NCBI GenBank assembly: GCA_016929295.1 | Contig: JAFGJB010000028.1 | Span: forward strand, 1-50,024 | Direction: 5' to 3' | From: Candidatus Zhuqueibacterota bacterium | GTDB lineage: Bacteria; Zhuqueibacterota; Zhuqueibacteria; Residuimicrobiales; Krinioviventaceae | DNA length: 50,024 nt | Shown: positions 23,730 to 32,336 of the stretch, piece after piece | Layout: each line of letters opens with the position of its first letter | How positions within the stretch are numbered: the first letter of the stretch is position 1 | Translations under genes and position numbers: made by a program | The notes under the pieces: generated by a model | What the model was told of the DNA's origin: nothing | Database searches by the model: none | Seen by the model: only the letters and a program-made list of their open reading frames with translations

Positions 23730-24746
23730 TTATTTTAAAATCTCAAAAAGAGACAGAAATTTTTCTTCATCTGCGGGTTTTAATTCTATTTGGAGCCTGA
23801 ACCAGTGCTCGTCAATGAGATCGAGCGGAAGCTTCACCCAGTCTTTGTCCGTTGTCACGACAATGTCGGCGGACAATTCCTTGACTTTCCTTTGCAGCTT
23901 TAGAATATCGTTTTGTCCAAAACGATAATGATCTTTGAACGCTGTAAATCCCAAAAGGTTCACACCCAATTCCTGCAAAGTGCGTCGAAAGCCTTCCGGA
24001 TGTGCCAGGCCACAAAAAGCGTACGCTCTCTTTCCCCGAACGCTCCGCAGGATCGAGGCGCCCTTTTTATTGACAATATCTCTGACAGTATAATCGGCAA
24101 AAAAAAGCGGCATCGTCACTTTCGCCAATGTTGCGGGCAGTTGTTGGCCGGCGCCGCTGCAGAGAATCGCCTGCGCTCTCCGGATATTTCTTTTTGGCTC
24201 TCTGAGCGGCCCGGCAGGCAGACAAAATCCGTTGCCAAAGGGCTTGCGCAGCCGAAAAGTTAACAGATCAATGTCGCGCTTGATTCTTCGGTGTTGAAAG
24301 GCATCATCGAGAATGATGACGTCCGGCTTGTAGTCGAGGATGGCCTTTTCTGCTGCCCGCAGCCGATTCGAATCGACGACGACGACGGCGTTTCGACACA
24401 TCTGCGCGAGTAAAAACGGCTCATCGCCGGAATCTTCAACCGTACTTTTAATACTGCGGCCGTCGGCAACGACGACCGTATGCCGCGAGCGACGCCCGTA
24501 TCCGCGACTGATTATCGCAACTCTTTTATTCAGCGATAGTAATTGATTGGCAAGATAGTGCACAACGGGAGTCTTGCCGGTGCCGCCGACGGTGATGTTT
24601 CCCACACTGATGACAAAGGCATCGACGGCATAGCTTTTGAGGCAACCGAAATCGTATAATATGTTGCGAACCGTCACAACGATGCAGTATATGAGAGAGA
24701 GCGGCCATAAGAGCAGCACCGGCCATCTATGTTCGAAAAACCTCAT
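23730..24746 (-). CDS. lpxK: Tetraacyldisaccharide 4'-kinase
   Basis: The 338-residue inner-membrane kinase phosphorylates the 4' position of tetraacyldisaccharide-1-P to give lipid IVA. An N-terminal hydrophobic helix (MRFFEHRWPVLLLWPLSLIY) anchors it, and the P-loop GGTGKT is at 54-59. SRGYGRR, DGFLL-type GDEPFLLA and IILDDAFQHRRI are the usual LpxK marks. The ATG at 24746 is preceded by AGGAGG three bases upstream and overlaps the DUF374 gene by 20 bp, so the genes are coupled. The open frame to 24809 is inside the neighbour and rejected. It is the last gene of oxidoreductase-lpxB-DUF374-lpxK. Confidence 0.93.
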   Translation of the reverse strand: MRFFEHRWPVLLLWPLSLIYCIVVTVRNILYDFGCLKSYAVDAFVISVGNITVGGTGKTPVVHYLANQLLSLNKRVAIISRGYGRRSRHTVVVADGRSIKSTVEDSGDEPFLLAQMCRNAVVVVDSNRLRAAEKAILDYKPDVIILDDAFQHRRIKRDIDLLTFRLRKPFGNGFCLPAGPLREPKRNIRRAQAILCSGAGQQLPATLAKVTMPLFFADYTVRDIVNKKGASILRSVRGKRAYAFCGLAHPEGFRRTLQELGVNLLGFTAFKDHYRFGQNDILKLQRKVKELSADIVVTTDKDWVKLPLDLIDEHWFRLQIELKPADEEKFLSLFEILK

Positions 24747-25389
24747 CGGCCTCCTTCTCCAATGCCAGCAATTGCTGCTCGACAAATAGTCGCTGCTCTT
24801 CAAGATCACCGGGCGAGAGCGCGCGGGGAATTTTTATCGGCTCGCCATACAGCACGGTGCATTTTGAAAAAGGCCACCACAATGTAAATCGATCCCAGGA
24901 ATTCAGAACGATCGGTTTGCGGGCGGCAAAGGTGATGGGGAGCAGATTCGCGCCGGACCGCTGCGCTAAAAGGATGGCTCCCATCTTTAACGTTTGTCGC
25001 GGCCCGGTCGGACCATCAGGCAATATCGTGCAGTGCTCGCCATTTTTCAACTGCCGCAGCATATCGCGAAACGCCCTCTGTCCGCCTCGAGTGCTCGACC
25101 CTCGTACGGTTCGATAACCAAGTCGCAAAATCGTTTGAGCGATAATCTCCCCGTCACCATGCTCACTGACCATCGCAGAAATATTTTGCCTGCGGTGCAT
25201 AAAAGTGGGCAACAGCATTTTCCCATGCCACACAATATAGATGAGCCCGCAACTTTCCGCCAGCGCCTGGCGCCAATAATTCACATGCCGGACGCGTATC
25301 CGCGCCGTCTTGCCCAATCCCAACAATAAAAGCCAGGCGAGTTTGATGGCCAAATAATGAAGCAGACGTTTTCGAGTGTCCCTTTGCAT
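24727..25389 (-). CDS. DUF374 lysophospholipid-acyltransferase-like protein
   Basis: The 220-residue protein of the DUF374 family has an N-terminal hydrophobic segment (LLHYLAIKLAWLLLLGLG), IVWHGKMLLP (an HG variant of the acyltransferase H-x4-D motif), VRGSSTRGG, ILPDGPTGPRQ and ANLLPITFAA. DUF374 genes are commonly found in lpx operons and are thought to be lipid A or Kdo-lipid-related acyltransferases; the reaction here is not established. It starts 4 bp after lpxB and overlaps lpxK. Confidence 0.85.
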   Translation of the reverse strand: MQRDTRKRLLHYLAIKLAWLLLLGLGKTARIRVRHVNYWRQALAESCGLIYIVWHGKMLLPTFMHRRQNISAMVSEHGDGEIIAQTILRLGYRTVRGSSTRGGQRAFRDMLRQLKNGEHCTILPDGPTGPRQTLKMGAILLAQRSGANLLPITFAARKPIVLNSWDRFTLWWPFSKCTVLYGEPIKIPRALSPGDLEEQRLFVEQQLLALEKEADEVFRT

Positions 25390-25393
25390 TGAA

Positions 25394-26512
25394 TCAAATC
25401 ATCTCTATGATGAGCCGAGCCGTTTTTTCAGCGGCGCCGCTTTCGCCCAGCCGGTGCTTTACGCCGGCCATCTGAGCCATTTTTTCCCGACGATACTCGA
25501 CATCAAACAGACACCTTTCGAGTTCGGCTGCTATCGATTCAGGGTGAATGGCATCCTGAATGAACTCTTTGGCAATTTCATCTCTGCCGACAATATTGAC
25601 CAGGCCAATGCGAGGAATTTTGATCAGTTTTTTGCCCAGAAAATATGAAAGAGGAGATACGCGATAGAGCAGAACAAATGGAAGCTGAAAACAGGCGGCT
25701 TCAAGCGTGGCCGTGCCGGATGCAACAATAGCAGCGGTTGCATAGGACATTAACTCATAGGTGGCGCCCTTGATGATTTTGATATCCGACAGGGCGACGT
25801 ATTCCTCGATAAGGTCGCGTTGAATGGTGTCCGCCAGGCCGAGGGCAACTTGCAGGTTGGGAAATTTTTGCCGCAGCCGCTGCACCGCGCTCAACATGGA
25901 GGGCAAAAGGTGGGCAATCTCCTGCTTTCGGCTCCCCGGCAGTAATGCTAAAACAGATTTGCCCGCACAAAGGCCGAATTTTTCACAGAACGCTTCGCGT
26001 GACAAATGAATCTTGAGGCCATCGGTCAAAGGGTGGCCGACAAAATGGGCGTCAATGCCAAAAGCGCTGAAAAACTCAACTTCAAAGTCAAAAATGACTG
26101 CCATGCGATCGACGAACGAAGCCATTTTTTTTGCCCGACTCTGATGCCACGCCCATACCTGCGGCGCGATGAAATAAAACACTTTGAAACCCAGCTTTTT
26201 TAATTTTTTCCCCAGCCGCAAATTGAGACCGGGATAGTCGATCAGAACGACAACGGCCGGCTCTCTCTCCACCGCGGCTCTGATGACATCTTTGTAGACC
26301 TTGATAAAAAATGGCAAATGTCTAAAGATTTCGGTAAAGCCGATGTAGGCCAGATCTTGAACATGATAGAGCAACTCCATGTAGCGGGCCATTTGATCCC
26401 CGCCAATGCCGAACAACTCTACATCTGTCTCCCCCTTCAGAGCGCCCGCCAGTCTTGCGCCATGCAGATCTCCGGAAGCTTCTCCGGCAATGATCATTAT
26501 TTTCTTCACCAT
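25394..26512 (-). CDS. lpxB: Lipid-A-disaccharide synthase
   Basis: The 372-residue GT19 enzyme joins UDP-2,3-diacyl-glucosamine and lipid X to form the tetraacyl disaccharide. The signature AGEASGD is at 8-14, GIGGDQM follows, and further on come YFIAPQVWAWHQSR, VGHPL, LLPGSRKQE and ASGTATLEAACFQLPFVLLYRVSPL, all diagnostic of LpxB. Length is standard (about 380). It lies 4 bp from both neighbours, inside the lipid A operon. Confidence 0.96.
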   Translation of the reverse strand: MVKKIMIIAGEASGDLHGARLAGALKGETDVELFGIGGDQMARYMELLYHVQDLAYIGFTEIFRHLPFFIKVYKDVIRAAVEREPAVVVLIDYPGLNLRLGKKLKKLGFKVFYFIAPQVWAWHQSRAKKMASFVDRMAVIFDFEVEFFSAFGIDAHFVGHPLTDGLKIHLSREAFCEKFGLCAGKSVLALLPGSRKQEIAHLLPSMLSAVQRLRQKFPNLQVALGLADTIQRDLIEEYVALSDIKIIKGATYELMSYATAAIVASGTATLEAACFQLPFVLLYRVSPLSYFLGKKLIKIPRIGLVNIVGRDEIAKEFIQDAIHPESIAAELERCLFDVEYRREKMAQMAGVKHRLGESGAAEKTARLIIEMI

Positions 26513-26516
26513 CAGA

Positions 26517-27512
26517 TTAACTCACCCCGCTCTGTACCGCGGCATCGCCAATTTTTTCCCGAATGCGCATCGCGACCGTCAACGCTTTCAGCCCATCTTC
26601 AGCACTGATGACCGGCGGCGTCTTCGAGTCAATGGCATTGAAAAAGCTCTTCCATTCCGCCTCAATCGCATCTTCGTCGGGAACGGGCGGTTTTTCATAG
26701 AGGATATTGCGCTGATATTTTCCTTTATCAATTTGACCCAGATGAATGGCGGCGTCGGACTGATTCGCCCGCTCGGCGAGGCGAAACACTTCCGTGAGTC
26801 TTTGCAGGAAATCAATCGATACATAGGCATCCTGTTGAAAGAGCCGCATTTTGCGCATTTTGCGCTGGGAAATGCGACTGGCCGTCACATTGGCAACGCT
26901 GCCATTGGCAAACTCGATTCGCGCATTGGCTATATCCGCTTCATCGGACACGATGGCGACGCCATTTGCATGAATGGCTGAAACCGGGCTTTTCACCAGG
27001 CTGAGGATAATATCGATGTCATGAATCATCAGATCCAGAATGACGGCCACGTCGGTGCCGCGAGGATCAAAAGGGGCCAGCCGATGCGATTCAATGAAGA
27101 GCGGATGCAAATCAAAGGCATCGAGAGCCCTGATCGCCGGATTGAAACGTTCGATGTGGCCCACCTGCACCGGAATTTTTTTTGCCGCCGCCAGCGCGAC
27201 GATCTCCTCCGCTTCCGCAATGGTGCCGGCAATGGGCTTTTCGACAAACACAGGCTTGCCGCGCCGCAGAGCGTTGCAAACGACCGTCGAATGTTGGCTG
27301 GTCGGGACAGCAACACCCACGATATCAACGGCGTCCAATAATTCATCTTCGGACGAGCAGGCGGCACAATTGAATTTTGTTGCCGCCGCCAGCCGCTGCT
27401 TCTCATCCGTATCGTAGACGCCGACAAGCTCCGCTTCACTCATATGTGAAAGAGCATTGCAATGAAAAGATCCGAGTTTGCCCACACCAACGAGTCCAAC
27501 TTTATGGACCAT
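26517..27512 (-). CDS. Gfo/Idh/MocA-family oxidoreductase in the lipid A operon
   Basis: The 331-residue protein has an N-terminal Rossmann dinucleotide fold (VGLVGVGKLGSFHCNAL) and the Gfo/Idh/MocA signature VEKPIAGT with its Lys near residue 95. It is the first gene of the lpxB-DUF374-lpxK operon. In other bacteria a homologue in this setting, GnnA, oxidises UDP-GlcNAc at C3 for lipid A built on 2,3-diamino-glucose, working with the aminotransferase GnnB. GnnB is not in this window, so that role is a hypothesis. Of three consecutive ATGs (27518, 27515, 27512), the last has the best spacing (7 nt) to GGAGG. Confidence 0.82.
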   Translation of the reverse strand: MVHKVGLVGVGKLGSFHCNALSHMSEAELVGVYDTDEKQRLAAATKFNCAACSSEDELLDAVDIVGVAVPTSQHSTVVCNALRRGKPVFVEKPIAGTIAEAEEIVALAAAKKIPVQVGHIERFNPAIRALDAFDLHPLFIESHRLAPFDPRGTDVAVILDLMIHDIDIILSLVKSPVSAIHANGVAIVSDEADIANARIEFANGSVANVTASRISQRKMRKMRLFQQDAYVSIDFLQRLTEVFRLAERANQSDAAIHLGQIDKGKYQRNILYEKPPVPDEDAIEAEWKSFFNAIDSKTPPVISAEDGLKALTVAMRIREKIGDAAVQSGVS

Positions 27513-27691
27513 CATCATGCCTCCGCAGTTTAATCATTCTTTCTTTGAGCGCAATTTAGCGAATCTGTCGCTAATTATCAAAAAATTAAAGGATTTTATG
27601 AAATAAACAGAGGACGAGTCATCGTTTCATAAAGCGTCCGCAAATGAAATCCCAATGTCTCTGCACCCCTGTAATCGAAAGGACTATGCCG

Positions 27692-28060
27692 ATGGCATCC
27701 AAAGTCGAATCATACCACGACCTCATCGTTTGGCAAAAGAGCCACGCTCTCGCCATCGAATTATTCAGAACCAAATTCAGCAAAAAGGAAAGTGAATCAT
27801 TGGCAACAAAAATCAGAGAAACAGCAGCAGACGTTGCCCAGACCATTGCCATCGGTTTTCATAGACGCGGCAGGAAGCCCAAGCTTTATTATTATAGACT
27901 GTCACTCACGGCCGTTCAGGAATTGGAATATCAGCTGCTCCTCGCCAGTGATCTGGGGCTTTTAAAGAACTATGCCACACTTGAAGAAGAGAGGGAATCC
28001 ATAGAGAGAATGCTCAAACGACTCATTCAATCCAACTCCCCGGCAATGGATCGACAATGA
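27692..28060 (+). CDS. Four-helix-bundle protein (S23/IVP-like family)
   Basis: From the ATG at 27692 the product has 122 residues and belongs to the four-helix-bundle family first seen as 23S-rRNA intervening-sequence proteins. It opens SYHDLIVWQKSHALAIELF, has ETAADVAQTIAIGFHRRGRK in the second helix and LSLTAVQELEYQLLLASDLGLL in the third. Its function is unknown; homologues appear singly near surface-polysaccharide genes. GAAAGGA at 27677-27683 is 8 nt before this ATG, better than the ATG at 27686. It is the only plus-strand gene between two minus-strand operons. No rRNA gene accompanies it. Confidence 0.82.
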   Translation: MASKVESYHDLIVWQKSHALAIELFRTKFSKKESESLATKIRETAADVAQTIAIGFHRRGRKPKLYYYRLSLTAVQELEYQLLLASDLGLLKNYATLEEERESIERMLKRLIQSNSPAMDRQ

Positions 28061-28155
28061 TCGCCCTCGAAAGGCGGTCTTTCTTCATCTGCCCTCTCAT
28101 CCTTGTCACATGAGCCGATAAAAGCCGCGCGCGGCAGAGACAAAAACAATGCCCC

Positions 28156-29871
28156 CTAATTTCTCGTGGCATACCAGCTGGTCTGAACGACGAGCATGAC
28201 AACGGTGGCCAACTGAACGGTGATGAGAGCAATATCGCGCAGCAAATCTTCTGTCTCCAGCCTTTCCGGGACATAGACCGTATCACCCATTTCAACGATC
28301 GTGTTGCTTTTGCTCAGCATCTCGCCGGTGCCGGCTTTTTTCACTCGCACTTTACTTTTCCATGCCCCGACGTTGTAGCCACCCGCCAGTTTGATATAAT
28401 AGCTCGCATCCATGTTCGGCACATAGGGAATCAGACCCGGATTTTTAACATGACCGATGACGTTGACAGCATAGTCTTTGGCAGGAACCACGATCAGATC
28501 CTGGTCGCAGAGCATGACATCATATTTTTCCTCGCCCTTTTCAAAAAGGGCGAGAAAATCTGTAGATACCAGGCCTTTCATTTCTCTCGATCGCTCGCGA
28601 AAATATGCCTTCTCTTTGCGCTCCATTTCTTGAACGGTCATGAAGGCGAGCCGGTCAAAATCGGCGTCCTGGCGATCTTCAAACGGGCGTCGGACAATAT
28701 AGGCCGCATTCAGAGCGGCTTGATCTGTAAAGCCGCCGGCAATATCGATCATTTCAGCCAGATGCGTCGGATCTTTCAACAGAGCATATTCGCCCGGATA
28801 ACGTACTTCGCCCTGAATTTCAATTGTCCTCTTTTTGTGGAAATTCGGCATACGGCGTATGAATACTCGATCATCCGCTCTCAGCGGTGTTGCCAGAATC
28901 TGGCCCACCTGCTCGGCATTTGACCAATCGATCTCGAGGACGATTTCTTGCGTGCGGCTTGAATTGTCGATGAAACGGGCGATGAAAATTCTTGCGGAAT
29001 CCGCATCGATTGAAAATCCGTGCGCCATATCCAGCAGACAGCGGATATCATCGCCATGAACATGCTCAAAGGCGCCCGGAGTACGCACCGCCCCGCTAAT
29101 GGACACTTCGCCGACCTCTTTCTGCACGGTCGGCACGACGATGACGTCGCCGTCAACAAGATAGGGATTGGCATCCAAATCGCCCGCCAGTTCGAACTTG
29201 AGCAGGTCAGCATGGAGGACGGATTTATCACGGCGCCGGACGAAAATGCTCCTCTTCGAGGCGACTTTCTCCTCCAGCTCTTCATATTCTTCCGGCGTCA
29301 ATTCGACATCCGTGTCTTTGTTGGGAAGAATCCGAAGCCTGTCGTTCGGATTCTCCGGCAGCGGAAACGGCGGCGGCTTTACCACAAGTCCACCTGCCAT
29401 GAAAATGGCATCCGACACGCGCGCCAGACCATTGACGCTGACGAGTCCCGGGAAATTGACGGCGCCGCTCACGGTCACCCGAAAAGTCCGCAGCTGTACG
29501 AGAGTGATGCTGATTTGTTCCGAATAGTAGACAGAACGCAATTTTTCTGTCAAGATACTTTTTGCCCTGGCCAGGATCTCTCCCGCAACCATCACGCTTT
29601 CGAGGCCCGGCAAGACGGCGTGGCCCTCGGGAGAAATCATGATCATCTGGCTCTCCTCTTGATCCCCGCCAATGACAATATTGAACACATCGCCTGGACC
29701 CACTCGGTAAACATTTTCGTCGACGGGATGTTCGATCTCCGGCGACTCGGGCAGTTGCAGGGATGCCTTTTTCGACGCATCACGTAAATCTCTCAGAGAA
29801 GATAGAGATGATAGATCCTGAACGTAAGCCGGCAATGCAATGCACAAAAGGAGCACGAGCAGATGGCGCAT
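28156..29871 (-). CDS. SLBB-domain polysaccharide export protein (Wza-like)
   Basis: The 571-residue outer-membrane export channel protein has an N-terminal signal (MRHLLVLLLCIALPAYVQ). It has a Poly_export domain with YRVGPGDVFNIVIGG (about 55-70), several SLBB repeats (VSGAVNFPGLVSVNG, ISGAVRTPGAFEHVHG, IQGEVRYPGEYALL, VIGHVKNPGLIPYV) and a final hydrophobic helix (LLRDIALITVQLATVVMLVVQ). In Wza the last helix forms the octameric outer-membrane pore. The signal shows no clear lipobox, which differs from Wza. It ends a sugar-nucleotide operon. The ATG at 29871 has GGAG 8 nt upstream. Confidence 0.87.
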   Translation of the reverse strand: MRHLLVLLLCIALPAYVQDLSSLSSLRDLRDASKKASLQLPESPEIEHPVDENVYRVGPGDVFNIVIGGDQEESQMIMISPEGHAVLPGLESVMVAGEILARAKSILTEKLRSVYYSEQISITLVQLRTFRVTVSGAVNFPGLVSVNGLARVSDAIFMAGGLVVKPPPFPLPENPNDRLRILPNKDTDVELTPEEYEELEEKVASKRSIFVRRRDKSVLHADLLKFELAGDLDANPYLVDGDVIVVPTVQKEVGEVSISGAVRTPGAFEHVHGDDIRCLLDMAHGFSIDADSARIFIARFIDNSSRTQEIVLEIDWSNAEQVGQILATPLRADDRVFIRRMPNFHKKRTIEIQGEVRYPGEYALLKDPTHLAEMIDIAGGFTDQAALNAAYIVRRPFEDRQDADFDRLAFMTVQEMERKEKAYFRERSREMKGLVSTDFLALFEKGEEKYDVMLCDQDLIVVPAKDYAVNVIGHVKNPGLIPYVPNMDASYYIKLAGGYNVGAWKSKVRVKKAGTGEMLSKSNTIVEMGDTVYVPERLETEDLLRDIALITVQLATVVMLVVQTSWYATRN

Positions 29872-29900
29872 TCTATTCACTCCACAATTGACTCATTTGT

Positions 29901-30986
29901 TTATCGCTGCAAAATATCAATAATTCTTTTTGATGCCAGTCCGTCCCATAATGGAGGAATCTGTGATTTTTCGGCAAATCCGTTCATCGCCCTTTTGTAA
30001 CCCGCAAGGATGTTCTCGGGTTCCATGCCGACCAATTGATTGGTGCCCAGCTCGGAGGTGACCGGCCGCTCGGTGTTCTCCCGCAGCGTCAGACAGGGTA
30101 TTTTCAAAAACGTGGTCTCCTCCTGGATGCCACCCGAATCGGTCACAATCAACTTTGCCTGGCTCATCAGGTTCAGGAAAGAAAGATAGCCCAGCGGCTC
30201 TGTCAGACGGATGTTTGACATTTTTTCCATGTCATCGTCAAGATCGAGAACGGTGAGCATTTTGCGCGTCCGCGGATGAATGGGAAAAATGATGGGCATA
30301 TCGGATTGGATCTCCTGCAAGGCGCAAAAGATTTTTTTCATGTTCTCGCGACTATCCACATTCGACGGTCGGTGCAGCGTCATCAGGGCATAGGCTTGTG
30401 GCGTGAGAGAGAACTGTCGCAGCGTATCGAGCGCAGCCGCTTTTTCCAAATGTTCGGCCAGAGAATCGATCATGCAATTCCCGACAAAAAAGACTCTGTC
30501 GTCGGGGATGCCTTCGTTTTTCAGGTTATCCAGACCGGACTGCTCGGTGACGAACAGATAGTCCGCGATCGAATCCGTCAGGATGCGATTGATTTCTTCC
30601 GGCATGCTGCGATCAAAACTGCGCAAGCCGGCCTCGACATGGGCAACCGGAATACGCAGCTTTACCGCTGCGAGAGACGCGGCGACCGTAGAGTTGACGT
30701 CGCCGACGACGATGATCAGGTCGGGCATTTCCTGTAAAAGAAATTTTTCCACCTTGACCAAAATTGCGGCGGTCTGTTCCGCATGCGTGCCGGAACCCAC
30801 GCCCAGATAAACATCCGGCTGCGGCAATCCCAGTTCGACGAAAAATGTTGACGACATTTTTTCATCGTAATGTTGACCGGTATGCAGCAGGATGGGACGA
30901 AAAAAAGAGCAGGCCTGCATACGACGATGAATGGGCGCCATTTTCATAAAGTTGGGTCTCGCCCCAACGACATTCGCTACTTTCAT
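29901..30986 (-). CDS. wecB: UDP-N-acetylglucosamine 2-epimerase (non-hydrolysing)
   Basis: The 361-residue enzyme reversibly converts UDP-GlcNAc to UDP-ManNAc. It has the N-terminal VVGARPNFMKMAP, LHTGQHYD, VVGDVNSTVAAS and HVEAGLRSFDRSMPEE(I)NR boxes, the MTLHRPSNVD motif and SGGIQEET near the C-terminus, all standard. Length is usual (about 370). Its product feeds the adjacent UDP-sugar dehydrogenase, giving UDP-ManNAc uronic acid. It starts 11 bp after the dehydrogenase stop. Confidence 0.94.
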   Translation of the reverse strand: MKVANVVGARPNFMKMAPIHRRMQACSFFRPILLHTGQHYDEKMSSTFFVELGLPQPDVYLGVGSGTHAEQTAAILVKVEKFLLQEMPDLIIVVGDVNSTVAASLAAVKLRIPVAHVEAGLRSFDRSMPEEINRILTDSIADYLFVTEQSGLDNLKNEGIPDDRVFFVGNCMIDSLAEHLEKAAALDTLRQFSLTPQAYALMTLHRPSNVDSRENMKKIFCALQEIQSDMPIIFPIHPRTRKMLTVLDLDDDMEKMSNIRLTEPLGYLSFLNLMSQAKLIVTDSGGIQEETTFLKIPCLTLRENTERPVTSELGTNQLVGMEPENILAGYKRAMNGFAEKSQIPPLWDGLASKRIIDILQR

Positions 30987-30997
30987 ATCAAGACGTA

Positions 30998-32326
30998 CTA
31001 GAATCGAGTTCCAGCCCCCAATTTGGAAATTTTTTCGTTATTTTTAATATTTCTGGTGAGATTGCGCGTATCGACAACGGCTTTGGCGTGCTCGACAATG
31101 AAATCGGCATTGTAAACCGAATGATTGGTCGCGATGACGACGACATCAGCGGCACGCAGACTCTCAACGGTCAGGTCAACAGATTTGAACAAGGCGCCTG
31201 AAACGCGAACCTGATCGACATAGGGATCGTTGTAGCAAATATTTGCCACTTTGACGCCTCTTTGCAGCAAAAATTCCATGATCTTGAGCGCCGGAGATTC
31301 TCGAGTATCATCGACATCTTTTTTAAATGCAGCGCCCAAAATCATAATTTTGGCATCTTGAAACGGCACGCCGACATGACTCAACGCGCGACGAATTAAA
31401 CCAAGCACATAAAACGGCATATTTTCATTCGTCTCCGCCGCCAGTTCAATGAACTGCGTATGAAAGTCGTATTCACGCGCCTTCCAGGAGAGATAGTAGG
31501 GATCAATTAATATGCAGTGACCGCCAATTCCCGGCCCCGGGAAAAAAGGCATGTAACCATACGGTTTGGTGGAGGCAGCTTCAATAACCTCCCAAATGTC
31601 AATGCCGCCCATGCGGTCGCACAGTCGCGCCATTTCATTGACAAGAGCAATATTGACGCTGCGGAAAATATTCTCGAGCAGCTTTTCCATCTCGGCGACT
31701 TTGGGCGACGAAACCGGAACCACCTGGTTGATAATTTGTTGATTCACCAGACATGCCAGTTCCGTGCATTTTGGCGTGACCCCGCCAACGACGACCGGCG
31801 TTGTCGCCGTGGTGAAAATCTTGTTGCCGGGATCGATTCTTTCCGGAGAAAAGGCAAGAAAATAATCTTCGCCGACCCGCAGACCGCTCTGCTCGAGGAT
31901 GGGCTGCACAATACCTTCGGTGGTATCCGGGAAGGTCGTGCTTTTCAAGATCACCAGCTGGTCTTTGCGTAAGCCCGCTGCGACACCTCTGGATGCTGCT
32001 TCGATATAGCTGACATCGGGCTCCTTGTTCCTGGTGAACGGCGTCGGAACACAAATATAGATGACATCCTGATCGGCAATGTCATCATAGGTTGTTGTCG
32101 CGGATAGATAGTTGCCGGCGACCACTCTTTCCAGCTTGCTGTCTTCGACATCATCAATATAATTCACACCACTATTGATGTTTTTTATTTTCACCCCGTC
32201 TTTGTCTATTCCGAGAACTGAAAATCCTTTGCTCGCGAACTCGACAGCGAGCGGCAGACCCACATATCCCAGACCAATGACGCCAATTTTTGCTGTTTTA
32301 TCCTCTATGCGTTCTTTCAGACCCAT
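30998..32326 (-). CDS. UDP-N-acetylhexosamine dehydrogenase (WecC/WbpA type)
   Basis: The 442-residue NAD-dependent dehydrogenase oxidises UDP-GlcNAc or UDP-ManNAc to the uronic acid. It has the N-terminal KIGVIGLGYVGLPLA (NAD), FSPERIDPGN and the catalytic GPGIGGHCILIDPYYL with the active Cys, then the C-terminal GAAFKKDVDDTRESP. Next to wecB, the UDP-ManNAc type is most likely, but UDP-GlcNAc 6-dehydrogenase of the WbpA type is possible. The ATG at 32326 has an excellent GGAGG site; the open frame to 32422 lies inside rmlB and is rejected. Confidence 0.9.
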   Translation of the reverse strand: MGLKERIEDKTAKIGVIGLGYVGLPLAVEFASKGFSVLGIDKDGVKIKNINSGVNYIDDVEDSKLERVVAGNYLSATTTYDDIADQDVIYICVPTPFTRNKEPDVSYIEAASRGVAAGLRKDQLVILKSTTFPDTTEGIVQPILEQSGLRVGEDYFLAFSPERIDPGNKIFTTATTPVVVGGVTPKCTELACLVNQQIINQVVPVSSPKVAEMEKLLENIFRSVNIALVNEMARLCDRMGGIDIWEVIEAASTKPYGYMPFFPGPGIGGHCILIDPYYLSWKAREYDFHTQFIELAAETNENMPFYVLGLIRRALSHVGVPFQDAKIMILGAAFKKDVDDTRESPALKIMEFLLQRGVKVANICYNDPYVDQVRVSGALFKSVDLTVESLRAADVVVIATNHSVYNADFIVEHAKAVVDTRNLTRNIKNNEKISKLGAGTRF

Positions 32327-32336
32327 TGCGCCTCCG

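Noticed and set aside
28061-28090. Hairpin CGCC/GGCG after the four-helix-bundle gene as a terminator
   Set aside because: The stem is too short and the following run is interrupted (CTTTCTTC); too weak to annotate.
29020-29787. Long plus-strand frame opposite the SLBB export gene
   Set aside because: Antisense to a well-supported gene with signal peptide and SLBB repeats; composition is typical of a shadow frame.
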